64,000 nt of DNA from NCBI GenBank assembly GCA_014529385.2, contig CM043963.1, forward strand, positions 109,098,912 to 109,162,911. The letters run 5' to 3'. Positions 1 to 8,650 of the stretch are shown here, in pieces; position 1 is the first letter of the stretch, and each line of letters starts with the position of its first letter. The stretch is from Adiantum capillus-veneris. Lineage: Eukaryota; Streptophyta; Polypodiopsida; Polypodiales; Pteridaceae. The position numbers and the translations under genes are program-made. Under the pieces are notes generated by a model. That model was given only the letters and a program-made list of their open reading frames with translations, was not told where the DNA came from and ran no database searches.

Positions 1-378
1 CAACAAATAAAATATCCCGTAGTAGTGTAACCACATTGTGCTCTATAATTGTCACATTGATGCAAGTCTCAACTACCAAAGGTACATGGAACCTTTAACG
101 GGTGACTACGTGTAAACTGTGTGCAATAGACTCACGAATTAAAATATCCATTGATTGAAAACAATGCATACCATAAGTCTACCTTGCAAGCATACACAAA
201 ACTCACTCTTGCGAGAGTGGATACAAAAACACCATCCGTGTCCAAAAAACAATCATATGACCGTCAATATGGGAGCAAAGTCTATCACAACAAGAGAGAC
301 TCATCGTCTCAATCCAATAATAGCAAATGCATCAAAAGAGTGTATTGCAATCAAGCCAATACTATGGCGAGAATCATA
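1..378. other. Unassigned flank
   Basis: AT-rich sequence to the left of the first long repeat. Short open frames of 74-81 codons overlap here in two frames but have no recognisable motif and run into the repeat, so I do not call a gene. No element end or target duplication could be recognised. Confidence 0.4.
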
Positions 379-2994
379 ACCTTCATCCTTAACTAGATAA
401 GAGTGACTTATAACACATTTGAAGTAGTCTCAAGCTAGATCAAAACTACCCACTTCCTTGTATATCTACAACCTTTGTAATAGAACCTTTTATTCGGAAC
501 TATCTTTTCTAATCGGGCTGGATATCCCCAAAAAACCATTTGTATTTACCACTTATTACCTAGCCCAGATACCCCTTTCTTAGAGAAAATTCATAACCAT
601 TATTCACAAAAATCCTTACTATTATGTTCAGGATCCACTAAAGGTCACTATATGATTTACCCTATAGTATCGAGATCACACCTACTAGCAAGATGGTAGG
701 TAAGGACAAGTGCCTATATATTCTGAATAAGAAAGAGAATCCAACAGAAGAAGGTGAGCATACAGAATTAAGTCGCCAAGGTTCGACCTAACCTCAGCCA
801 TCAGAAATATGTCACCATATTGAACTAGTGATAGGTTAGTCAGAACCTACCGCTAATCTTCTTAGCATATGATGATGATGATGAGAAAAAACAATAAATT
901 AGTAACTTGCTATTTTTCAACCTCACTCCGGTATGTGCAGTCAGCCTATAGGGCACCATACCAGAAGCCTGTACTTAGTATATATACAAAATAACCTTTA
1001 TAGCCGATTCAGTCCCATAGGAAACTGGTAAAAAAGATCAATCTATATAAAACAATGGTCGAGTTAAGTTGAAAAAACATTATTTACTCCTACAATCGGG
1101 TATGCGAAACCCGTAATTAGTAAATTCAGAGTAACCTTTTGTCGATTCAGTAAGATCAACCAAATCAGTCCAGGATTCGTAACCTTACCCAGAGCACTAC
1201 ATCACATCGGTACTCCAACTTACCAAGGTAACAGAACTTTCAGCACACTGTTTTGTGTTTTAATTTATAAGTATACTTTTATGCTTATTTTTTTGAAAAA
1301 AAACACAAGGTCAAACAGTCTCAGCCCAGCAAAAATCTGTAAATAGGCTGAAACTATGACTATCAAAGGGAACATACACTTATCTTCCATCTTGTGCTGT
1401 AATACAGAAAAGATGAGCGAGTAAAAAACACTTAAAATACCTCCAGAGTATCATCCAATATGGTCAGCAAACCTGAAACCAGTTTTCCGTTTATTCAAAG
1501 TCTCTTTAGACAATTCCAAAAATTCGGTACCAGTACTATGAGTTGCATCAGTCTGAGGTCAGCTCATGTACATAGTGTACTCCGACCCCCTTAGTATCAC
1601 CGCAGACATAGGTCTCCGACCTTACATGCTCACTGTTTTTTAGCTTTATTTTAAATATTTGTGCATTTCTGGATCTATGCAAAGACTAGCTATACATACA
1701 TCAAACCATTGAATAATCCCAGCTAACTTTACCATTTCAAAACAAACATAATGCAGTTTGATCCTCAATCACGCCATTAGACATGCTCAAGTAGCCGATC
1801 AGGTCAGACTAATCCCCTCCAAAAAAAACTTACTGAACCAGTTTTTTATTTCCCATTCCACTTATTTCACGGACCCTTACAACATAAGTCAAAGAGAACC
1901 GTAACTTGCATCAATCCCTAAGCAAACCAATCTTACAGCTCATCTTACACACTATACACAAGAAAGATCAGTATCCAATATGGTCAGCAAATCTGAAAAC
2001 AGTCTTCCATTTATTCAAAGTCTCCTTAGACTATTCCAAAAAATTCGGTACCAGTACTATGAGTTTAATCAGTCCGAGGTCAGCACATGTACAAAATGTA
2101 CTCCGACGCCTTAGTATTACAGCAGACATAGGTCTTCGACATTACATGCACACTGTTTTTAGCTTATTTTTTTACATATTTGTGAATTTTTGGCTCTATG
2201 CAAAGACCAGCTATACATACAACCAGCAATTGAATAATCCCAGCTAACTTTACCATTTCCAAATAAACATAATGCATTCCGATCCTCAATCATGCCATTA
2301 GACATGCTCAAGTCATATTATTCCTTAGCCGATAGGGTCAGACTAATCCCCTCCAAAAAGGATATAGCATACAAAACCAGTTTTTTATTTCCCCTTCCAC
2401 TGATTTCACGGACCCATACCACATAAGTCAAAGAGAACCATAACTTGCATCAATCCCTAAGCAAGCCAATCTTACATCTCCTCTTACACCCCTTACACAA
2501 GAAAGGTCAGTATCCGGAAAAGAATTAAGTGGGTTTTTTTAAAAATAAAGCTTTCTCAAAACAGTCTCGGGAAAGCTACACAATATTTATAGAAATTCTC
2601 TAGAGCAAGACAGAAAATTTGTTTAACCTGTAGATTAGGAGACGACAAAGCTTCCACAATCTCCTTCCCATTCTTTTTCGCCATGATTGAGCACACAGTA
2701 GAAAATATCTTCTAACCCACACAGTATAGAATGCACACAGGTGAATACAACACGATGCTAAGTGAGTAAGAGTACTCACTTTTTTAAAGGGAATTTATAC
2801 TTGCTGAAGCAAATCGGGAGCAGACCCGCCACTGACTCGGACTAGCTATTGCATTAGAGGGCGCCCATATGGGCCAGATACTCCGGGATTATCCCAGCTA
2901 AAGATCCGGTTTGATCTTGATCAACTCGCCCTAGCATTCGCCGCTACACTCACCTACCAACTCAACCCTAGCGCAGGGCAGTGGCGTGTTGCAG
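379..2994. repeat. Long direct repeat, left copy (pseudo-LTR candidate)
   Basis: This segment is nearly the same as 8651-11563 in the same orientation. Both copies start at ACCTTCATCC and both end at GTGGCGTGTTGCAG. The left copy is shorter because it lacks the 281 bp found at 8902-9182 (join near 628) and about 15 bp near 1790. Most of the repeat differs by a few bases per hundred, but the last 200 bp differ more, mainly by C/T and G/A changes. It holds an internal tandem duplication (1453-2511). Confidence 0.85.
1453..2511. repeat. Internal tandem repeat of about 530 bp, two units
   Basis: Units 1453-1972 and 1973-2511 share the start ATCCAATATGGTCAGCAAA and run in parallel through shared landmarks such as TCACGGACCC and CAAGAAAG. 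A third unit begins as TATCCGG at 2511 and stops. The units differ by roughly a tenth of positions, so this duplication is older than the duplication of the whole long repeat. A 113-codon open frame at 1906-2247 lies across the unit join; I regard it as chance. Confidence 0.8.
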
Positions 2995-3482
2995 ACAGCC
3001 CGACACAACAAAGAAGCTTTTAACAAAAATGCTACTGAGTGTATAGAGAGAGAGATTTTATTTACCTTAAAGCGAGGGCAAGTCCAATAATACTAAGTCA
3101 CATTATGCATACCAACTAAAAAAAACCAATGCGGTCGATACCCGGTTCGAATCAACTTACGAGCTTTTTGTACCTGGCTCAGGTTGATCCCACACATCCT
3201 GTTACCAATTCAACTGAACCTTATAATCAGCTTAAGTCATGCAGCTATCCACTAGGGTACAATATACCAGCAATGATCTTAACGGTGTACGATATATTAC
3301 ATACCAACCACACTTTTTTGTGATTAATTATTACTTCCAATTCCGACTCAAAGTCAAAATGCGGGTCTATAAAAGCCAGATGACACTTATACATAAACAC
3401 GTCCAAGGTAACAGTAAGGAGTAATTGTACTCAAGTAATTTACATATCCGTATATTTGCTCCTCAGGTGTGTTAATCAAAAA
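2995..3482. other. Non-coding 3' region of the Penelope-like element
   Basis: Sequence between the left repeat and the orphan ORF. It includes a GGTTCGAATCA match to a tRNA B box near 3148, without a matching A box or cloverleaf. A pyrimidine-rich stretch followed by CAG at about 3456-3466 could be a 3' splice site just before the ORF. Nothing else is recognised. Confidence 0.4.
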
Positions 3483-3998
3483 ATGGCCTACAACCGAGAA
3501 CTGGTTTTTTCCATAGCAACAGCACACCTTTATCAATTAGGTGACTCTACTCGGAGAGCTACTTTACTCCATTATGAACTTCATCTATTCCCGCAATTAG
3601 GAACCTCTATTTCCCAGACTAAATGGTGGTCATATCAGAATCGAGTGACTCGTGTAACCCTTTGGGGTCGCAAGCATTTTAGAAACAATATTAGATTGGC
3701 GATTTTAACTAAGGCTCTGGGCCTAGGGCCACAGTATTATTACATAGAACATTCATTGAAGCCAGGTTTTTCTGAGCGGTTATACCTGCTAGCCCAATTC
3801 CTTCCACCTCATAAGATCTTTTTGTATCGGAGTTATGGTCATCTATTAAGAGGATATTTTAACAGTACTCCACGCACCCGGGAGTATGGGTTAGTCTTGG
3901 CGACTCGTATCTTGCCTTTAGCAGAACGTCCAAACACCTGCTTTTACTGCGATAGTTGTTTGTGTGATCATGTAATGGGCAGTTTAATAGAGATGTAG
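3483..3998 (+). CDS. Orphan 171-residue ORF, unknown function
   Basis: An uninterrupted frame of 172 codons including the stop. I place the start at the first ATG (3483), which has A at -3 and G at +4; the frame is open a few codons further upstream through a TTG. The protein is rich in Leu, Tyr and Arg, has a WW pair near residue 47 and a Cys cluster near the C-terminus (C-F-Y-C-D-S-C-L-C). I see no signal peptide, membrane segment or family I can name. It runs opposite to the RT and faces its 3' end. It is long for chance in AT-rich DNA, yet there is no second copy in the window to prove selection. It could be a terminal exon, an extra element gene, or a chance frame. Confidence 0.35.
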   Translation: MAYNRELVFSIATAHLYQLGDSTRRATLLHYELHLFPQLGTSISQTKWWSYQNRVTRVTLWGRKHFRNNIRLAILTKALGLGPQYYYIEHSLKPGFSERLYLLAQFLPPHKIFLYRSYGHLLRGYFNSTPRTREYGLVLATRILPLAERPNTCFYCDSCLCDHVMGSLIEM

Positions 3999-4079
3999 AT
4001 GAGGGGCTCCCAAAATACTTATCAGCCCTGCTTCTTTTTGTCCCATGTAATAGAAGAGTCAGATGAAAGACCTCATGTT

Positions 4080-4083
<4 letters not shown>

Positions 4084-4145
<62 letters not shown>
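4084..4145. repeat. (GT)n microsatellite
   Basis: About 31 uninterrupted GT units, between the orphan ORF and the end of the RT thumb frame. Confidence 0.95.
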
Positions 4146-4148
<3 letters not shown>

Positions 4149-4260
4149 CCACCCATTCCCAGGCAACAAATCTTATGAGGTAGTAGACCCCATAGAATAG
4201 GGGCCTATAACCTCAAGAAGTATTTGTATTAGTTTGCACCAGGTTATGCTGAGGTTAGAT

Positions 4261-4530
4261 TCAGTTTGATTTAAGTAGACTAATCAGATTTTGTAAGTCA
4301 AATTTAAGGTAGGTCCTGTTGTGTTTTTCTAAGGAGTTGCAGATGCATGCAACCAGGTCTTTTTTTGTAAACCCGTTCTTAATGAACTTGGTAATCAAAG
4401 TATCTATCTCTTCATATGCTCTAAAACAGTCGGAAGAGGCATACATTATAAGAAAAAGCATTCCTAGACAAGTGTGTAGAGAATTTTTGTACGGTCTATT
4501 TCTTTTTTTCTTCGTAAATTCAGAGGACAT
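4261..4530 (-). CDS. RT thumb-like C-terminal piece in the -1 frame
   Basis: An 89-residue frame that follows the RT stop with a shift of one base. It carries a basic start (K-K-K-R-N-R) and then a helical stretch with spacing C...F..Y.EI..L...F...GFTKKDL. This resembles the thumb region that follows the FLD/FLN motif in Penelope-like RTs, where a Cys, an F-x(n)-L series and a G-[YF]-x-x-x-x-L turn occur. I infer that it is the natural C-terminus of the RT, displaced by a one-base difference in a T8 run at the join or reached by -1 frameshifting. No GIY-YIG follows it. The ATG at its start is probably not used on its own. Confidence 0.55.
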   Translation of the reverse strand: MSSEFTKKKRNRPYKNSLHTCLGMLFLIMYASSDCFRAYEEIDTLITKFIKNGFTKKDLVACICNSLEKHNRTYLKFDLQNLISLLKSN

Positions 4531-4535
4531 AAGCT

Positions 4536-6227
4536 TTAAAAAAAACGAGTATAAAAGTTTCCCAAAAATGGGGAAATTAAAGTAAACTCAATATTCAGAA
4601 AGTGTGTTCTAGAAACGATCCATTTATCCTGCCATAGTACTCTCTCAAAGAATGTAGGTTCAATACTTAAGCAAGGTGGATAAATATCTTTAAGTGTAGT
4701 CTCAAATATGGGGTTGTTGATGCTACACAGGTCATCCATAAATCTGAATGAATGTGCAAAGTGTGTGAGTAATGAATTACTTGCTGGTTTAATTAATATT
4801 TTTAAGAGCCATTGATATTCTAAGTAACAGAGATAAAGATTACACATAATCGGAGAGCATGCAAAACCCATTGGGATCCCTAGAGTTTGTTTGTAGCAGG
4901 TATTACCTAATTGGATACAGCTATTACTCAGTAGGAGCCCAAAGATATACTTATATAGATCTTCCTCTTTAAAGATGAAAGGTGCAGATTTATTCGATTT
5001 TTTTACCCATCCTTTATTCCCTTTTTGTGAGATGCATGTATACCCAAGTTCCTTTCTGTGGGCAAGGGAAATCTTTATAAGACACAATAAGGTATAAAAA
5101 AGCCCAAATGGCCCATCTAAAGGGATATTTTCATAGCATTGAGTTATGTCTGCCGTGAAGATAGAGTAAATGCTTTCTGGGACGTTGATAAATACCTCAG
5201 CTACGTTTTTTAAGACCCGAAAAGGGCAATAATCTACATTTTTGAATCTCTTTATATCTCTGTGTTTGATGGCACATATATTTTCGATTTCTAGTAGGAC
5301 AAAGTTTAAGCAGTGGGTGATATCATTCGTAACACAAGAGAACAAGCTTTTTGAAGCGTCAGAAATCCATCTGAATTTATGCTTATGAATCTTGTATGTT
5401 GGGAAGAGTACAGGAATTTTCAGAGATTCGGGACTATAAACAAGTCTTGATAATTCATTGTTTAATGTTGTAGCTACGCAAAGTGGAGAGTAATCAAGTT
5501 TAAGAAAGTCATTACTATTAAGTCTTGAACTGACAGCCTCAAATGCCAATTTTTTACATATAAAGGATGCAGTGTTTGATGCTTTATCAAGGCCAATAAT
5601 GAGCCATTTCTTTTTAATATCATAGATAGAGGTCTTTATTTTTGGCGTAAGCCAAGTAGTATCAGTGCTTAGCCATATTTGTGGCAAAAGACTGATCTTT
5701 TTCCAAAAAATTCTTTTGAGTGTTGATGTAAGTTGGAAGTGAACTTCCTCCTCCAATTGGAATTTTAAGGCCAAGTCGGCCAGGCATTCAAGTAGTGCTG
5801 ATAAGGCACATTGAGGATTTAGTGGAAAAGGAGGAATATGATTCAAGCCATTACTCAAGAGACTCCTTACATGAGGATCCGAAATGATTTCTAAGTTAGA
5901 TGTACAAACGTGTAAACCAAAATCAGTGAAGTTTTTACAGAATTTTTGAAATAGATGACAAGAGCAGATAGGTATCTCATTATTATGGAGAAACTCATTG
6001 GAATAAAATAGATTCTTAATAGGCGGCGAGTATTTCCAACCAATCATCACATCCTTTAGTAATAAATTCGACCCAAAAATATGTCCAAAACATTCTGAAA
6101 AGACAACTTGGGGAGTAAAGAAATCCAAAATTTTGCTTGTAAACAAGCAATGTGAGAAAATCGTATTACACACTTCATCCTTTGGAGGTAGGTAACGTCT
6201 TTCGCAAGCAACCCTTCGATCTTGCAT
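4536..6227 (-). CDS. Penelope-like reverse transcriptase
   Basis: A 563-residue frame for an RNA-dependent DNA polymerase. Motifs seen: an N-terminal IIGLDKASNTASFICK (residues 210-225), like the DK motif before Penelope-like RT fingers; YKIHKHKFRWISDA (278-291), the HK...R block; ADITQCYENIP (359-369), RT motif A with the first catalytic Asp; QTLGIPMGFACSPIMCNLYL (447-466), motif B; FRFMDDLCSINN (494-505), motif C with both Asp; and FLNIEF (543-548), motif E. Catalytic residues are intact. The family call rests on IP after motif A, on GIPMG in motif B and on the DDLCSINN style; TERT shares some of these. The ATG lies just after the ORF1 stop (TAAAATG). The frame ends at a TAA that follows eight T residues, and a thumb-like piece continues in the -1 frame. 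Confidence 0.75.
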   Translation of the reverse strand: MQDRRVACERRYLPPKDEVCNTIFSHCLFTSKILDFFTPQVVFSECFGHIFGSNLLLKDVMIGWKYSPPIKNLFYSNEFLHNNEIPICSCHLFQKFCKNFTDFGLHVCTSNLEIISDPHVRSLLSNGLNHIPPFPLNPQCALSALLECLADLALKFQLEEEVHFQLTSTLKRIFWKKISLLPQIWLSTDTTWLTPKIKTSIYDIKKKWLIIGLDKASNTASFICKKLAFEAVSSRLNSNDFLKLDYSPLCVATTLNNELSRLVYSPESLKIPVLFPTYKIHKHKFRWISDASKSLFSCVTNDITHCLNFVLLEIENICAIKHRDIKRFKNVDYCPFRVLKNVAEVFINVPESIYSIFTADITQCYENIPLDGPFGLFYTLLCLIKISLAHRKELGYTCISQKGNKGWVKKSNKSAPFIFKEEDLYKYIFGLLLSNSCIQLGNTCYKQTLGIPMGFACSPIMCNLYLCYLEYQWLLKILIKPASNSLLTHFAHSFRFMDDLCSINNPIFETTLKDIYPPCLSIEPTFFERVLWQDKWIVSRTHFLNIEFTLISPFLGNFYTRFF

Positions 6228-6228
6228 T

Positions 6229-7596
6229 TTACATATCCAAAAGGTTTCTGACTAGTAGGTTTCTTCCCCTACCTCTCACATAACTTCTACCTCTCCCTCT
6301 CCCAAACATTGATTCACTCGAGGAGGGAGTTAAGAAAGAGGTGTAAGACGCCGCCGGAGAGACAAGAGTATTAGGACGTTTGGAAACTTGAGATTCATCC
6401 TCTTCAATATTTGGTTTAATTTGGCCAACTATACTTTTGATACCTTTAAAGCCGCCATAAGTGGTTAGTAGAGTCCCACATCCATCAGATCCAAGCTCTT
6501 CAAGCGTGTCACGCATAATTGATCTACACTGAATAAAGGCAATTTGGGCTAAGACCAGATCCTTCGCTTTTCCACCGAGCCATGAGCAAAAGAGGGAAAG
6601 GTGAAATTCTTCTGCTTTATCAGGAAAGATACTAGGCAGATTGTTGAGGGCATACCAAATAGCATGGTCAAACCAAATTATGTTTGACTCGCAAGAAGCT
6701 TTTGGGTCTAAGAATTTGCAAGCACACTTAAGGTAAGGCCTGAACACATTCCACACTGTCTCGATGTAGTAATCAACATTGCTTTTACTAAAGGTCATAA
6801 CTCCTTTAGTTCTTGCATATAACCCGATATTTGAACTAGATTTTTTATCATCAAGGAAACACATATTGAAAGGAGCTTTAATTAGATCCCCTTTGTCCAA
6901 GAGCTGGATTCCTTTCAAAACTTTAAGTTTGCATTCCTCAATAGTAGCAGGGGCCAAGTTGGCAAGGAAGACCCAAGTTTCCATGGATATGGGTGCAAGA
7001 AATCCTTTATTTGGAAACATCCACAGCCTGTGCTCAACTCCCAAGGATTCTACCTCAACTTGTCGTGACGGTAAAAAAGGAAAGGCCCTAGAGACTTTTG
7101 GTACCATGTCCAAACGCGAAGCTTCACTGAGTGAACAAAGGTCTTTCTAAAATTCCTTAACTGCTTCTAAGGCGACTGCATCTCTACAGAAGAGGCTATT
7201 CGGTGGAGGGACAATAGGCGTAGAGGGAGCTGTAACAAAGATAGGACTAAGGCCACAAAATTTTCTAAGAAGATTGGATAGTTCAGAACCTTTGGAAGAA
7301 AAGGACGCTAAGTCTTGAATATGTGCTTTGGAAAGTCCGGCTAGATTCGAAGAAAATTCCATCAAAAGGTTGATACCATCATATTTGTTTTTTACAAGGA
7401 GAGCTAGTACTTTAACCCATAGGTCAAATGAAATCAGCTGGACAAGAGATAGACTAGACTCCTTCGAAGCATCATTAGTTAGGGCAGAAGCTTCTCTATC
7501 TTGTATACATTTTAGCACAAGAAGAGAGGCAAGGGAAAGAGGTTCCACAGGAAGAGCAAGTCCTTGGGAAAGGGAAACAATCTGCAAAAATATCAT
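6229..7596 (-). CDS. ORF1 of the Penelope-like element, one in-frame amber
   Basis: One reading frame of about 455 codons from ATG at 7596 to TAA at 6229, interrupted only by a TAG at 7147-7149. The part before the stop is 149 codons, helical and Leu-rich. The part after it is open from the TAG; its first ATG is at 7107 and the open stretch from 7113 is 294 codons. Its C-terminus holds a Gly/Arg box (GRGRGRSYVRGRGR), typical of RNA-binding tails, followed by a short Leu-rich end. I infer a nucleic-acid-binding, gag-like role for the RNA particle; no CCHC finger is seen and I know no named family. It precedes the RT with one base between stop and next ATG, which suggests coupled translation. 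The amber may be a mutation or a readthrough site. Confidence 0.5.
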
Positions 7597-8650
7597 TAGT
7601 TAGAATTCCATAGTCTAGAAAGAGGAGTATAGACCTGAGGATCTAAAACAAAGAGTTACATCTTTTTAAATTTTACAGCCCTATGTAGATAGGGCCTAGC
7701 CCTATAAGAGATACAAGGGAAGGTTTTTTCTATTTCTTTAGCTAGACGAAGTTTCTCTGAAATCATAGCTCTTTTTTCTGGGTCAGAGCAGACTTTCATT
7801 CTTGCAGTGAGCTTTCCCACGACCTGGTAAACAGAAGTAATAGATAATGTAAATGGTAGTATCTAAATTAAAGTGTGAAAAATGAATATAAAGTGGTATG
7901 GTAGTGCAAGCAACCTTATCACCAGTTAGGTTAAAAAAAACCACAGAGACTGTGTGATAGCACCCCAGCCTATAAGAGTATAACCATCATACTATCATAG
8001 GCGAAAGTTTCTAGAGTCATAGGGCTGAGAGAGACCAACAGTCAAGTCAATCTCCCTTTTGCGTTTATTGTGTGTGTAGCAGTGTTAAATCTGTATATAT
8101 ATATATATATACGCAAACGAACACTAACTGTTCATAGACTAACAATTCTAGAAAAGTACAGTGGCTTTGCACAATAATTTATTTGCAGTTGAAAATAAAT
8201 TTTGTACAAGGTAATGAAGATAACAAGATACAGCTCAAAAATCAATAAACCCAAAGTCTGGGAAAATTTGCGTCACACTAAGAGATCCACCATTTGTTAA
8301 GAACTGGACATTTTAATCAAGGAAGGTAGCCCTCACCTGCACCCATAGCCACAAGAAAACAATTCGTTAGCACGTGACTGTACGCAGGTGATGCTGGGCA
8401 TCCCAGTTGTTATCCATGTCACCATAAAAAAAACATAGTTCTTAACTCATAATTTGTTCTTTTTGATAAAGAAGGTTTTATTTGAAAAAAATATAGATCC
8501 TTGGCTTTTCTGCCAATCTGATACAAACGGTACCAACCCCCATAGAGCAGCCATACATTCTGATATATATTTTTTCTCAAAAAGCATTTTTTTATTAAAA
8601 AAACAATCTTAAGGTTTTTAACGGAGTTTTTTTTTTTAAAAACATTTCAG
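7597..8650. other. 5' region between ORF1 and the right long repeat
   Basis: Non-coding sequence with a (TA)n run at 8094-8111 and several long A or T runs toward 8560-8640. It would be the 5' leader of the minus-strand element. I see no open frame of note and no clear promoter. Confidence 0.4.

Noticed and set aside
1906-2247. 113-codon frame found in both long repeats (also 10476-10817)
   Set aside because: Its conservation equals that of the surrounding repeat, and it crosses a tandem-unit join; no motif.
3131-3165. GGTTCGAATCA match to a tRNA B box
   Set aside because: No A box, no cloverleaf and no terminator; a single 11-base match is weak.
2995-4260. GIY-YIG endonuclease downstream of the RT
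   Set aside because: No frame over 60 codons on the minus strand here and no GIY or YIG motif seen.
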